Positions 1 through 11,990 of a stretch of DNA of 64,000 nucleotides are shown here, piece by piece. The stretch comes from Hemerocallis citrina. Its lineage: Eukaryota > Streptophyta > Magnoliopsida > Asparagales > Asphodelaceae. The notes below the pieces were generated by a model. It saw only the letters and a program-made list of their open reading frames with translations. It had not been told where the DNA came from and ran no database searches. The stretch is from positions 181,744,175 through 181,808,174 of the forward strand of contig CM030362.1 of the NCBI GenBank assembly GCA_017893485.1. The letters are read 5' to 3'. Within the stretch, counting starts at the first letter, position 1. Every line of letters starts with the position of its first letter. A program made the translations under genes and the position numbers.

Positions 1-2
1 AA

Positions 3-836
3 TACAAGGCTGAAGTAGAAAATCAGTTTAACAAAAAGATCAAAGTAATTAGGTCTGATCGAGGTGGAGAATATGAGTCTCCATTTGCACAATTGTGTGA
101 AGAGTATGGAATAATTCACCAAACTACTGCCCAATACTCACCTCAGCAAAATAGAATTGCAGGAAGAAAGAACAAAATGTTAAAAGATATAATTAATGTC
201 TTGCTTATAACTTCTGGACTTCCTACAAACTTGTGGGGGGAAGCCTTATATATGTCGAATCACATATTAAATAGAGTCACACACAAGAAAGCTAATTCCA
301 TTCCATATGAGTTATGGAAAGGACATATGCCTAATTACAAATACCTCAAAGTGTGGGGGTGTTTGGCTAAGGTCTCGGTTCCTCTTTCCAAGAGAACCAA
401 AGTTGGACAAAAAACTGTAGATTGCTATTTTCTAGGCCATGCCGAAAATAGCAGTGCGTACAGATTCTTAGTCTTCAAGTCTGAAGTATGTGACATCAGT
501 GTAAACACAATTATTGAGTCAAAAGATGTCATATTCTTTGAAGATGTGTTTCCACACAAAAGAAATAATGAAAACCCTGATCTCAAAAGAACAAGAGAAG
601 TGTCAACTGAGAAACAGGATGAAACTCATCATGAAAATGGTGAATCTGAATCAAGAAGAAGTGTAAGATCTAAAACCTCTAAGTTTTTCGGTCCAGATTT
701 TCTAACATACATGTTAGAGGATAAACCTCAGACTTACAAAGAGGCAGTCTCATCCTCGGAGTCTCCCTATTGGAAAGAAGCTATCAATAGTGAGATTGAA
801 TCGATTCTAAAGGGTATCGCCAGAAGGAGGGCTTAG
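3..836 (+). pseudogene. copia integrase C-terminal half and linker (C1)
   Basis: Reading from base 3 gives the end of a copia integrase core: RSDRGGEY (second catalytic Asp), then SPQQNRIAGRKN. At that site copia integrases normally have the catalytic Glu (PQQNG-AERKN form); here it is Gly, so the DDE triad is broken. GKAxxYLGWGC-type C-terminal motifs (KVWGCLAKV, YFLGHAENSSAYRF) follow, then a charged linker leading to the pre-RT motif (SPYWKEAINSEIESIL). The frame ends at about 834 because roughly 130 bp of RT N-terminus seem to be missing at about 812. Nothing upstream is visible, so gag and protease lie outside the window. Confidence 0.88.
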
Positions 837-2110
837 ACTTCTTTGATACATATTCACCGGTTACGCGGATAACCTCTATAAGAATGCTGATAGCAATAAC
901 ATCTATCTATAATCTTGAAATTCATGAAATGGATGTCAAGACAGTATTTTTAAATGGGGATCCCGAAGAAGAGATCTACATGGAGCAACCGGAAGGATTT
1001 GTTTCAAAGGGAGCTAAAAATAAAGTATGTAGACTTGTTAAATCCCTATATGAACTTAAACAAGCTCTTAAACAATGACATGAAAAATTCGACAATGTCA
1101 TGATGAAAAATGGTTTTTGAATTAATGAATGTGATAAATGTGTTTATTACAAGCAAATGGGACAGTCATGCGTGATTGTTTGCCTGTATGTGGATAATAT
1201 GCTAATCTTTGGTCCTAACCTGGAAGTCATCAAGACTGTAAAGAAGATGCTAATCAACCATTTTGACATGAAAGACTTAGGTGTGGCAGATATTTTGGGT
1301 ATCAAAATAATAAGAACACCTAGTGGCATTGAATTATCTCAATCATATTATGTGGAAAAAGTGCTTGACAGATTCAAGGAACATGGGATTAAAGGAGTAT
1401 CAAAACCTTTTTCACCATCTATAGTTTTGCACAAAAATACTGGTGAATGTATAATGCAACTGGAGTATTCTCGTGTAATAGGCAGTTTAATGTACCTCAT
1501 GAACTATACGAGACCAGACATTGCTTATGCAGTGAGCAATCTAAGAAGATACACAAGTAACCCAGGAAAAGGTCACTGGACGTCACTATTAAGAGTACTT
1601 GGGTATTTAAAGAACACTACAAACTTTTTACCGCATTATGGTAGATATCCTGTCGTTCTTGAAGGATACAGTGATGCAAATTGGATATCGGATTCGGAAG
1701 AATCAAAATTACAAGTGGTTACGTATTTACCCTAGCAGAAGCTGCTGTATCATGGAAATCTTCTAAACAAACGTGTATTGCCCGATTCATAATGGAATCC
1801 GAGTTCATTGCTTTAGATAAAGCATGCGAAGAAGCTGAATGGCTTCGCCACTTTTTACAAGATATTCCATTTTGGCCTAAACCAATGACGACCATTTGTA
1901 TCCATTGGGATAATCAAGCAGCGCTATGTAAAGCGCACATTTTTGTATATAATGGCAAATTACGACATATTCGTAGACGCCATAATACTGTTCGACAGTT
2001 ACTCTCCAATGGAATTATTTCCATTGACTTTGTGAGGTCATAGGATAACTTAGCAGATCCATTTACTAAGGGATTATCCAGAGAGAAAATTAACTGTGCA
2101 TCGAGGGAAA
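837..2110 (+). pseudogene. copia reverse transcriptase and RNase H (C1)
   Basis: The RT resumes after the deletion with GLDFFDTYSPVTR, then EMDVKTVFLNGDPEEEIYMEQPEGF and KSLYELKQ. A stop at about 1076 and another at about 1118 interrupt it. The active-site motif at about 1188 reads YVDN instead of YVDD, which removes the second catalytic Asp. [14 protein letters not shown] and the RNase H part follow (YSDANW, then [19 protein letters not shown] in another frame from about 1705, so there is a frameshift). Next come [17 protein letters not shown] and, after a stop at 2041, NLADPFTKGLSREK. It is clearly a pseudogene. Known copia RNase H ends with the same ADPFTKGL motif. Confidence 0.9.
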
Positions 2111-2701
2111 TGGAGTTAAAAGCCTAAAACAATACGAGTTACCTTACACAGAATCCTAACCTGGTGACTGGAGATCCCAAGGACCGGGTTCAAATAGGAC
2201 AATCAGTTATGAGTAACTCTAACAGTAATGCATTTTGACTCAAGTCCATCTCAAGCCTATGGTGCAAAATAAATGTATGCCTACAGAAGTATTAAAATGT
2301 TAAGCTATGCTTTTAATGATGTCCATATCTTGAAAATCAAAAGTAGAGTATTGTAGGGTACTCTTTATGGATGCGGCTCTATGAGAACTTTGAAAGGCTG
2401 GAGTTCTCTAAAAACACTCGCAGAACTGAGATTTGTTTAGGGCCAAAATGAACACAACCGAGAGATTGGATGTGAAGAATACAATATTGTGTAGAGTTTA
2501 TTATTTGGGCATACACTAACGGCTGACGGTTCAAGATGAAATATTTCACCGATTAGCCAAGTATGTCTGATAAACTTTAACTAGGGAAGGTTCAAAGTGA
2601 AATATCTACCTATCCACGATGCGACATTGTCTAAATTGCACTCTGTGATATGTACCTGTTGTAAGGTGGGAGACGAAAATTATCATTCATGTGGGAGATT
2701 G
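2111..2701 (+). other. C1 3' untranslated region and polypurine tract
   Basis: About 590 bases without coding capacity lie between the RNase H end and the LTR. The purine-rich run gtgggagatt at 2691-2700 directly before TGTTGG is the expected plus-strand primer (polypurine tract) of a copia element. No other gene is seen here. Confidence 0.6.
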
Positions 2702-3125
2702 TTGGAAATCGGTTCCATCGTATTCTACTCATCAAGACGTATAAAATGATGTACTCACATGTCCAAAACAAATTTCAAATGAATGAAATATTTGCCTCCG
2801 AAGTTAGCTTGTTAAAATGAAGAATTGGACTATTGCTTGATATGTGACATTGAAAGTTATTCTCATATCGGAAAGGAGCAAAAAGCAAATGAAGTTATAA
2901 GTTAAAAACTGTGGCAAAAGGTTGTGCCCTTAGAGGTAGGAATATTTTCTCCAAAGGGAGAACACACCCAACTTGGGACAACAAAGTGCTCGGGCTCGAT
3001 CTTGGGCTTGGGCTTAAAACGGTAAACTTATTTTTTTACAAAATTCAGTTTTGGTTTAATACGGGCAGTTGCAACTGTCATGACAGTTTTATCTGAACAG
3101 TTGCAACAACTGCCAAGGGCTTAGG

Positions 3126-3135
3126 GCTATAAATA
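3126..3135 (+). promoter_or_regulatory. TATA box of C1 LTR
   Basis: The motif ctataaataa lies within the LTR, about 425 bp after its start, followed by a non-coding leader. This is the usual place of the U3 promoter in a copia LTR. The transcription start would be about 30 bases downstream (inferred). Confidence 0.5.
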
Positions 3136-3394
3136 AGACTGGGTTCTGATCAAATCTGAGCCCTATTCATATCTTCCCTACCACCCTATATCAGCATAGA
3201 CATATCACCAAACGCTGTCATATCCTTTCTCGACCAAGTTTCCATTATTCTGGTGTAAGTTAATGAAGTTCTGACTGTTGTATCTTGGGAGACGACTGCC
3301 GCATAACCTGTATACACCGTAGCAGTGGCAGAATTAAACGTCTTAAGAATATTGTTTCAACAAGCCTCGGTCTTTTTTTTTTCTTTATTATATT

Positions 3395-3580
3395 CAAGGT
3401 CAGAATTGAAGATAACATATCTTCTTTCTGTGCTTTGTGTACAGTAACATACGCTGTTTATGAAACAGTCCCTTTAATTCACGATTATCAAGGTTCGAAT
3501 TGAAGATACAATATCTTCTTTTTGTTCTTTGCTGAAAGTGAATTATACTGTTTGCGTAACAGTATAATTATTATTAAATT
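3395..3580 (+). repeat. 94-bp direct duplication in C1 LTR
   Basis: Two imperfect copies begin with caaggt at 3395 and 3489. Both continue as gaattgaagata, an atatcttctt segment and a short palindrome around ctgttt...aacag. The period is 94 bases. It lies in the R/U5 half of the LTR. Confidence 0.6.
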
Positions 3581-3802
3581 CGAGTAGGAATTTAATTCGT
3601 TGTTATTAATTTTTTATTAAAATTTAATTTTATCTACTTAAGGTATAACACTTATATGTAGAAGATAAGGGTTTTCCAAATTATCTTAGATGGCTATCCT
3701 GATCCATGATGGGCTTAACAGAATATTTGCCGCTTTTAAATAGCAATGTAGTCAGATGCCATATGTCCAAGCGTCCTAAGGAGATCTATTAGATCATAGA
3801 CA

Positions 3803-4195
3803 TGTTAAACATATGTGGAGGCTCTTTTATTAGTATTATTCTCTCTTATTTCTTTATGTTTATCACTATGTCTTTTATCTCTTTATCTTTTATCTCTTTA
3901 TGTTTATCACTATGTAGTTCTCATATCTATTTCTTTACTTTTACTAGTAACTTATACGTGTGATGTACGTCTTAATAATTTTAAAAAATAAAAATAAAAA
4001 TTCTAACGTAGTGAGGATTCGAACTTGAAATCTCCTTAATGTTAGTTATGTACGTGCGTCACATGCGTTGATAGATTTACAAATGACACTAAGGTCTTCT
4101 CCCATTATAATATTAGAGATAATCCTGTAAGTACTTTCCTCGATGCTTCAATAAAGATTAACACATTATTTCTCAAAATTTCTTTGAATCTAACA
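3803..4195 (+). repeat. short copia LTR, likely 5' LTR
   Basis: Bounded by TGTTAAACAT at 3803 and TCTAACA ending at 4195, and followed at once by a primer-binding site, which fixes it as a 5' LTR if real. The interior is T-rich with repeated ctttatgtttatcactatg segments. No matching 3' LTR is seen, so the left edge rests only on the TG dinucleotide. Confidence 0.4.
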
Positions 4196-4208
4196 TAGTA
4201 TCAGAGCC
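4196..4208 (+). other. copia primer-binding site (tRNA-iMet type)
   Basis: The sequence tagtatcagagcc is one base off the classic copia primer-binding site TGGTATCAGAGC, complementary to the 3' end of initiator methionine tRNA. It directly follows a CA-ended LTR. Confidence 0.6.
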
Positions 4209-5281
4209 ACCTCTGCTTTCAGAAGGTTTAGACTATATTGCTCTTCCCCTCCCCTGCAACTAGATCTCGCTTTCTTTTCCTTCCTATCTGACGGCTCGTC
4301 AAACCCAGCGCACATTTCCTTCGCTACAACCATTGCACACATATCAAAGCAAAACTCCAACTTGGCTTTTTCCGACAATAACAACCAGTTTCAGTATGAT
4401 GACTCTCAAATATGCATTGCTTTTTTGTATGAACTCTACGTGCACTGTGCACATTGCAGCTCAGTCCGTTCGGCTTCTGTATGCTGAATATGTACTCTAC
4501 AACACCAGATCCGGGTTCCATACGAACATTTTGTGCAACACACCATCTTGGTCCATCCGACATTCATACAATAATGCAATCCTCATCTGTTTTGTCTTTT
4601 GTACTCCGCAACTTCTTTCCGTCGACAACCTCAGCCTAGTTCTAATTACGTTTCTTCCATGCAAACACTCACTCATTAATCCTATATGGGATCCCAGGAT
4701 TTGGATCTCTTGGCGGGATAATGACTCTCGACAACTACACAATGATAAGTATGAAGTGTCCACTGGATCTCCAGAAAATTCTCTGAACCATTTATGGCTT
4801 TGTGAATTTTCTTTCCTCGTGATCTAACAAACAGATCGCCAAAGCCATATATGATTATTTTGTTTGTACCAGGATAGTGCTCCTAACATGAGTACCAAAT
4901 TGTATACTATTTTCTAGAACACATTGCTTAACTCGGTCAATTAAATAAAAGTGTGCTTAGTAGAAGGATAAAGTGATTAACCTTGTATTCATTAATTTTT
5001 TTATGTAAAACACTCTTCATTTCTTTGAAGGTTTGAGCATCCACAGTTGTGTGCTATATATCCTTATTATGCATTTATAGCATTTTGAGCGCAACAGTCG
5101 TGTGTTATATATACATATTTTGTATTTTCACTACAGTAGAATGCTATATTTGAGAAAATATATAGCAATATGCATATAATAGCGGACAAAATATGATGTT
5201 TCATCCCAAATATTTTATAATATATTTAATCCATTGGACGAAACATCATGTTACTTCCGAATTTTTTTAATCCATCAAACG
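4209..5281. other. unassigned spacer, no supported gene
   Basis: The stretch after the primer-binding site should hold copia gag, but I recognise no gag motif. Open frames here (for example 4333-4827) show no domain and overlap on both strands. The part from about 5040 is AT-rich with small palindromes. One is a 14-bp inverted repeat (atgatgtttcatcc at 5193-5206 and its partner at 5236-5249, one mismatch, 29-base loop), possibly a remnant of a small DNA element. Confidence 0.4.
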
Positions 5282-5857
5282 TGTAACACTACGAATTACC
5301 GAATTCCATAACACAGGTAATTCATAGCAAAACCAGGATTTTTACTTCAATTTCGTACAAAATACAAGGAATTTAAAATTTTTTCATTACAATAGTTATT
5401 ATTTACAATACGCAACAGATTTACATAAAAATACAACATATTATCAAAATCTTCAGCCTTGCAACATCAATCACACCAAACCCATGCCCATGTTGCTTGC
5501 TAATCCAAACCCTGCAAAACTTGAGAACTACGAGTACGTCAATTGCATACAACTGATGCACTGCTATAATACAACGATTCTTCTATTTTAACAACCACAA
5601 ACTTGAATGCAGAAACAGAAAATGTGACTATCCTAAACATGTCGGCGTACACTGAATGACTAATGCAGACACTTAAACATACAATGAAAATCTAATGCAC
5701 ACTTGTTCATATTCTATGCATCCCATACTACATAGGTCCAAGGGCAAGCCCTTAACGTACTTCTCATTATAGGGTTGAATCCCTCGTTATGCAGACCTAG
5801 AACCATGATGAAGATCAAGATTTAGACATGCTATGAACATTGGTTCTCACCCCAAAA

Positions 5858-6085
5858 CTCTAGAGGTCAGCCTCATTCCTCAGATAATCTGGAGACTATT
5901 TCACTCACATCCGGGAATAAATGGAGAACACCTCACCTCGTAGGTCATCCTGGAACCATCATCACACGAATGCCCCATGAGCGTCGCAGTCGTCCAAGAA
6001 CTCTGGAGGTTAGACTCCTTCCTTGGATAATCTGGAGACTATTTCATTCACATCCGGGAATAAAATGGAGAATACCTTACCCTGT
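5858..6085. repeat. 143-bp tandem duplication inside the LTR
   Basis: Two copies of a segment containing ataatctggagactattt start at about 5858 and 6001. The segments match by eye with scattered substitutions. Other Tekay LTRs in the window carry different tandem duplications at the same relative place. Confidence 0.7.
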
Positions 6086-7104
6086 TGATCACTTTGGGCC
6101 CTCATACTCACGCTTGCTCAAGTTTCATCATATCACACCTAGTGCTCATCCTTAAAGTTCATTCATAATAAGTCAGACCTAGAACTAGTTTACCCTACCA
6201 GACTTAAACAAATTACTGAGAACGCAAGCTCACACTGGCCACTTCTCACAATTCAATTTACCAATCTTGCGAGCACCCTGGGTCTCACTCACCCTCTAGA
6301 ATCCACACAATCCAAAATTCATAAATTCGTTAGGTTATTCTAAACCTCTTTTATACAATCCTTTATTCATTCATAAAACTCATTTTCATTCTCTTATACA
6401 TTTGTTTTCATTTTTCAATCTCAAAACAATGAGATAGCTTTTTCACCAATTATAAAGGAATTTTCGATGGAACTTTATTTTAATGAAAACTTAAACAGAC
6501 TATAATTCAAATTTCTCAAATCAATATCTGCTTATCCCTTTATAACAACAATTCAATAACATTTCAACTTGATAGAACCATTGCAATTATATACGTCTTA
6601 TTTTCCAAATTTATCATTTAATTATCTCTTAATTCGTCATCTAGCACAATTTACATAAATTCCAAATTAAATTCGTTTTCATACGATATAAGAATTCTAG
6701 AATAAATCCAGATTAAAACCTTCATATTTCAATCTTTTAATCACACTTAAATTAAAACGATATAGCTCTAAAAATTACTTTTCAAAGTAATTTAATTTAT
6801 AATGTAATTTGTCCACAAAATAAATTTTGTATTAATATATATAACTTTGTCTAGATATTTTATTAATATTCCACTTTATTTCAAACCTTTCCTTTAAAAA
6901 AGTAAGGGATTTAAAAAGATAAAAACACAAAATAAACAAACCAATGTCCATCGGGATCAAACCAGAGCACCCAAAGCGCCTAAATCTCCACCCACTAACC
7001 GAAAGTCCAACTCTCTGTTGGTGTTGAAATGTCTCATAAAAACCCTATAGGTTTTGGCTACTGTTTGGCGAATAAATATAATTTGTAAAAGAAAACAGAG
7101 CCCC

Positions 7105-7350
7105 CCCAAGACTAGAACCCATGACCTTTTCGTACTGCACACAGTAACCTAAGCCGAAAGCCGAAACTAGGCTCCCAATTCTATTATTCAGTCAACTAGG
7201 TTCCAGTTTATTAATATAAACATCCTTCTTTCTAGACAAGTAAAAAAACAAAAATAAATAGTTTTTGCTCTTGGTTAGATTCGAACCCAAGGCTTAATAT
7301 ACTGTATATAGCGTCCAAACTCAAACGCTCTAACCAGACTCTCCGCCTCA
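7105..7350 (-). other. pair of tRNA-like A-box/B-box modules in LTR
   Basis: On the minus strand GGTTCGAATC (7287-7278) is a good RNA polymerase III B-box. It is preceded 58 bases upstream by a weak A-box ending CTGG and running into TTAGAGCG, the tRNA D-arm pattern. A second, weaker module has GGTTCTAGTC (7119-7110) with TCGGCTTAGGTT upstream. Neither folds into a plausible full tRNA by eye, so these are tRNA-like, not tRNA genes. Confidence 0.45.
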
Positions 7351-8498
7351 CTTAACTCTCTAAAACTTGTAAGAAAACTATTTTGAGTATGAAACTCTCT
7401 GTTTCACATCTCAAGATAAAAATTTAAGCCATAATTCAATTCTACAATCACTCTCACAACTTCTATACACTATATTACGAATTCTAATAAATTTTCAGAA
7501 AGGAACTTATTTAATTTAGCACATTTCAACATGAATTTGTGTTCATCTCAATCTACTTAGAATTAATATGGAAGTTTAACACATAATTGCATGCATAAAT
7601 TTTACATTCAGTGAGTTAATTTCACAACAAAATCACATGGATAATGTTCATACAATAAAATTAGAGAAGCAATCATCTATAACATTTAATAAGCATGTAA
7701 CTTAATTACTATGATACATGTTATTAAAGATGAAATTTCTCCTATATTAATTTAGACGTAATCTTAAGAATATCCCACACATACATATTTCAAATTGGAA
7801 TTTAATCATCATCCAAATATATTTTCATCTACACATGCATAATCTACAAGGGATTAGAAAATAGTAGAAATACCCACCTTTTGACGTATTCCCTAGCAAA
7901 TAGAACTCCTAACAAACTCTCCATCCCTCCTCAAAATCCAAGCTCCAAGAACAAAAAAAACCTAGCAAAAGACTTTGAAAGTGCTCAAATGATTTTTTTT
8001 TCTCTTTTTTCTTCACTAAGGTCGGGAAGGGGATTTCTATTATAAAGAGAAAGTTAATGGGAAGTTGTATTGAACCACCCACTAATCTAATTATTGAAAC
8101 CAGATTTGGAAAAAAATTATATTTACTTTTGTTCTTCATTTTTCTACTGTTTATTTATTTATATATACATTACTTTATTGGAGAATGGGTACAATTGATT
8201 GATGAGAAGATTAAGGAGAGGAGTGTTTTGAGGGAATCAGTTCCCTATAAATTAGGAAAGAGAATATACAGCTCATACCATACCAACTATATTTTAACAC
8301 CCCCCCTCAAGTTGGCGCATAGATATTGAACATGCCCAATTTGTCCACAAATTTTAAGAAGAGCTTATTTGAAGCTGCATTGGTAAGAATATCTGCGAGT
8401 TGGTTTTTTGACTTCACCTTAGACATCTCAATAATTTTCTCATCTAATTTCTCCTAGATGAAGAATCTATCTACCTCTACATGTTTCGTCCTATCATG

Positions 8499-9700
8499 TC
8501 AGATCGGATTGGCTGCAATATCACACACCGTTTGAATGTCACAATAAACCTTAATGGACTCATTTGGATCAAAAAATAAATCCTGTAACAAAAGTTTAAG
8601 CCATAAAACTTCAGTTATACTCGGTGCTACTCTGCGATACTCAGCCTCTGCACTAGAGCATACCACAACATTTGGCTTTTTGCTTTTCCATATAACCAGA
8701 TTTCCTCTAACGAAGGTAAAGTATCCTGAAGTAGAGCACCTATTATCAACAGATCCTGCCCAATCGACATCAGTATATGCCTTAACCTTCAAGTGACAAT
8801 GTTTTGCAAACAAGACTCATTTTTCTGGAGCAAACTTTTGATATTTCAGGATTCTCATTACTGTATTCATATGTTGTTCACGAGGTGCATGCATAAAATA
8901 ACTCACCACACTCAAGGCATATGACAAATCTGGCCGTGTATATGCATGATACATTAGTTGTCCTACCAATCTCTGATATCTCTCTTTATCACATGGCACC
9001 TAATCAGGATCATTCCACAGTTCCAGTCCTTCTTCTAATGGTGTATCAATAGGCTGACAAGCAGACATTCCCGTTTTCTTCAACAAATCAAGAGCATACT
9101 TTCTTTGAGACAGAAATATACCCTTTCTAGAGCAATAAACTTCGATACCAAGAAAATATCTTACAGGGCCAAGATCCTTCATTTCAAACTCTTGTGACAA
9201 GTAGCTCTTTAATGCCTTTCTGTCCTCATGATCATTTCCAGTTACTATCATATCTTCCACATATATAATGAGAGCAGTAATCTTACCTTCTTTCCTTTTC
9301 AGGAATAGGATATGATTTGAATTACTCTGAAAAATATCTGAATTTCCTCATTGATTTTGTAAATCTCCCAAACCAAGCTCTTGACGACTGCTTGAGACCA
9401 TATAGTGCTTTCTTCAACTGAAAAACTTTATTACTATGTTGGACTGGTCTATTTGATCCTGGTAGTAGATCCATATAAACTTCTTCTGTCAATTCCTCAT
9501 GCAGAAAGACATTCTTCACATCAAAACGACCAGTCAAGGTTTGCAGCAAGTGACAGTAGAACTCTAACAGTGTTGAACTTTGCCACAGGTGCAAATATTT
9601 CATCATAATCAATTCCATAAGTTTGAGTGTACCCTTTGGCAACCAATATTGCCTTGTATCGCTTTATTGAACGATCAGACTTATACTTCATCGTATAAAT
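8499..9700 (-). pseudogene. copia reverse transcriptase and RNase H (C2)
   Basis: RT parts seen: [36 protein letters not shown], then after a break the active-site region. There the motif is YVED (near 9250) instead of YVDD, which removes one catalytic Asp. FEMKDLGPVRYFLGIEVY and RYQRLVGQLMYHAYTRPDLSYA follow. RNase H runs from about 8810 to 8499 (AYTDVDWAGS, STSGYFTFVRGNLVIWKSKK, SSAEAEYRRVA). At least four frame breaks or stops separate these parts. Dead copy. Confidence 0.88.
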
Positions 9701-9760
9701 TCATATACATCCTACTGGCTTCTCGGCTGGCAGTTCGACTATCTCCTAAGTCCCATTCTC

Positions 9761-11160
9761 CTACAAGGACTTCATTTCCTCATCCATAGCTGCTTTCCAC
9801 CTTGGATTGACTAAGGCTTCCTGCACACTGTTAGGAATAGATACAATAGATGATTGATTCACAAATGACTTATTTGATTCAGACAATAGGTGAGTGGACA
9901 CATAATGACTCATAGGATACTTGACATTACTAGTGGGAAGAGGCTCATAAGTAGGTTTTAGGATACCTCTAGTAGTATGATTCGGGAGTTCTCTTCTTGG
10001 AGCTTCGGAGAACGACGACGATTGGTTTTGGGGTTCTGATGGTGCTAGTTGTGGAGATGACACTAGCGATGGCATGGATCCTGACGACTCATCTTCGAGG
10101 AGGTTCGACATAGATTGTAGTTCCTCATGGAGATCTTCTCCCTCAACCAAATAATCTTCATTCGATTGATTGTTACTACTTACATTCTCAACCAAACCAT
10201 CATTCTAGTGATTATCACTACTTACATCCACATTTTCACTTATTGTATTCAATTGTTCACTCTCAATGGTAACCATTTCTTCATAAGCAAGAGTCTGAAC
10301 TTCACTTTGGTATTCCCCCTGAAGTTCAACCTCAGAGAAAATACATCTCATTTTCATGGAAAACAACATCTATGGTCACAAACATCCTTTGAGTTGGTGG
10401 ATGATACAACGATACCTTTTCATATCTGTTGCATATCTTATGAAAACATATCGAACAGCTTGAGGAGATAACTTATTAAGTTCATGTTGATGAAGATGAA
10501 CAAATGTGACACACCCAAACACAAGAGGTGACAAGTTGATGACATTCACAGCATCAGTTAATGTTTGAAATGACGTGATGAAGTTTAGGATACTAGAAGG
10601 AACCTGGTTGATTAAGTATACAACAGAAGCAAGAGCTTTCCCCCCCAATACATGAGTGACATATTTCCATGAATAAGGGAAGTATGGACCACCTCGAGCA
10701 AGTGTCTGTTTTTCCTTTTTGCAATCTTATTCTGTTAAGGTGTATACGAGCATGTAGTCTGGTGAACAATTCCATGTTCCACCAAATATTTTGCAGATTC
10801 GAACTTAGGTACTCGCCGCCATTATCTCTCATAAGAACTTAAATCTGTGCTTTATACTGAGTTATAACCCGTTTGTGAAATTTCTGAAATAAGACACTAA
10901 CTTAACTTTTAGACTTCATCAAAAAAATTCAAGTCATACGAGTACAGTCATCAATAAATATCACAAACCATTTTGCTCCTCCAAAAGTAATATTTTTGAA
11001 TGGACCCCAAACATCAGAATGAATAATCATAAATGGGAGAGTGCTTTTACTTAGATTTGGTGGAAAAGAGACACGGTGACTTTTTGCGAGTTCGTACACT
11101 TCACACCGAAAGGTAGAAATATCCAACTTCAAAAATAAACTTGGAAATAATTTATTCAAT
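9761..11160 (-). pseudogene. copia integrase and linker (C2)
   Basis: The integrase core starts near 11100 with AKSHRVSFPPNLSKS and MIIHSDVWGPF (first catalytic Asp), followed by FIDDCTRMT. The second Asp motif MRDNGGEYLSS is at about 10830. The region of the catalytic Glu is scrambled by a frameshift. Later parts (AVRYVFIRYATDMKRYRC, 10376-10648) are the integrase C-terminus. The 9761-10195 frame is the acidic linker ending in the pre-RT motif NPRWKAAMDEEMKSL. Confidence 0.82.
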
Positions 11161-11192
11161 TAACCAAAAGAAGCATGCCCTAGACATCGATG

Positions 11193-11990
11193 CTATAGCC
11201 AAATCTCTGATTTCTTCTTCTCCCCCTCAGATCCTTCCACAAATAGAACTTGAGTCAACTTACTTGAACTTTCAGATTCTAAATCTAGGTAATAGAGCTT
11301 CTTGTGTCCATCCCCATAACCAATCGTCTTCTGAGTCTGAATATCCTTAAACACACAATCGGAAGGCCAAAAAACCACAATACAATGTAAGGCAATAGTT
11401 ATTTGGACAACAGATAACAGATTAAAATTCAAGGATGATACAACTAGCGCAGTATCTAAGGTTAGGATTTTTGTGAGAGATATGAGACTCTCACTAGTAA
11501 CGGTGGTAGGATCACCATTGGCAGTGGACACACTTGATTTGGTGGATAGTTGTAAGGTTTAAACTTGTCTAGAATGAAAAGTCATATCGTCGGTAGCACC
11601 CGAATCAATTATCCATGCATTATTCATAACAGAGGCATAAATATTAAAGACCTTACCATCATTACCTACAGCTGTAACTAATGTAGAGGCGTGTCCAACA
11701 CTCTTCTTAGCTCCATCAGCACCTCCAACAACAACAGTGGATTGGTTACAATTCTTCTTCCAAGGATCCCTGCTATGATCATAGTTCTCTGGGCAGCCGA
11801 TAATCTCATAATAGCGAGCTTCCATGTGGTCGATCTTGCCACAATGTGTATAGTTCCTCTACTCATAAGATAGTTTTGGTCCAGATCAACCTAGGTGGCT
11901 TTTTGAAGAATGGTTCTGAGCCACCATTGCAGCTACATCAGAGGGTTCTGAGGAATTTTTAATGGTGCTTTATTGATGACAGAATAGCAG
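11193..11990 (-). pseudogene. copia protease and gag tail (C2)
   Basis: WIIDSGATDDMTF (about 11590) is the copia aspartic protease active site with DSG intact. The section to its left (11531-11193) is the GAG-pre-integrase region (LISLTKILTLDTALVVSSLNFNLLSV). Upstream, EIIGCPENYDHSRDPWKK resembles the end of a gag zinc-knuckle region, with the knuckle itself not recognisable. Several frame breaks. The remaining 5' portion up to 12144 carries no gag motif I can support. Confidence 0.75.

Larger units (their letters stand above)
1..3650 (+). mobile_element. Ty1/copia element C1, 5' part outside window
   Basis: The window opens inside a copia polyprotein. The order visible is integrase, reverse transcriptase, RNase H, a 3' untranslated stretch, a polypurine tract at about 2690-2701 and a 3' LTR from 2702. 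Integrase before reverse transcriptase is the copia order. The coding part has an internal deletion, stops and lost catalytic residues, so the copy is dead. The style of the RT and RNase H (DMKDLG, DPFTKGLSREK) suggests the Tork/Angela/TAR group, but the exact lineage is an inference. Confidence 0.9.
2702..3650 (+). repeat. copia 3' LTR (C1)
   Basis: It starts TGTTGGAAATC right after the polypurine tract. The end is placed at ATAACA (3650) because TGTT...AACA is the usual inverted terminal form; this end is less sure than the start. A TATA box (ctataaata) lies at about 3126, so the U3 promoter is recognisable. Length is about 950 bp. A short direct duplication lies in the downstream half. Confidence 0.6.
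5282..8290 (-). repeat. Tekay/Del-like gypsy LTR (minus), right end lost
   Basis: The left edge TGTAACAC and the next 80 bases match the end of the Tekay C LTR at 57429 (TTCGTACAAAATACAAGG versus TTTAGTACAATTTTACAAGG). Further shared landmarks in the same order are a conserved block at 5692-5755 (CCCATACTACATAGGTCC), a 143-bp tandem duplication (5858-6085), two tRNA-like modules (7105-7160 and 7275-7350) and a minus-strand TATA-like site near 8040. The right end is obscured by copia element C2, whose LTR begins at 8299. No coding sequence is present; AT-rich throughout. Confidence 0.75.

Noticed and set aside
4333..4827. Open frame of 164 codons
   Set aside because: No recognisable domain, antisense frames overlap it, and the place after a copia primer-binding site should hold gag, which it does not resemble.
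5126..5160. CACTA transposon end (CACTACAGTAG)
   Set aside because: Only the first bases fit; no partner end and no 3-bp duplication seen.
8057..8329. Open frame with hydrophobic stretch
   Set aside because: AT-rich LTR sequence with a run of Phe/Leu/Tyr codons. It crosses the copia LTR boundary at 8299.
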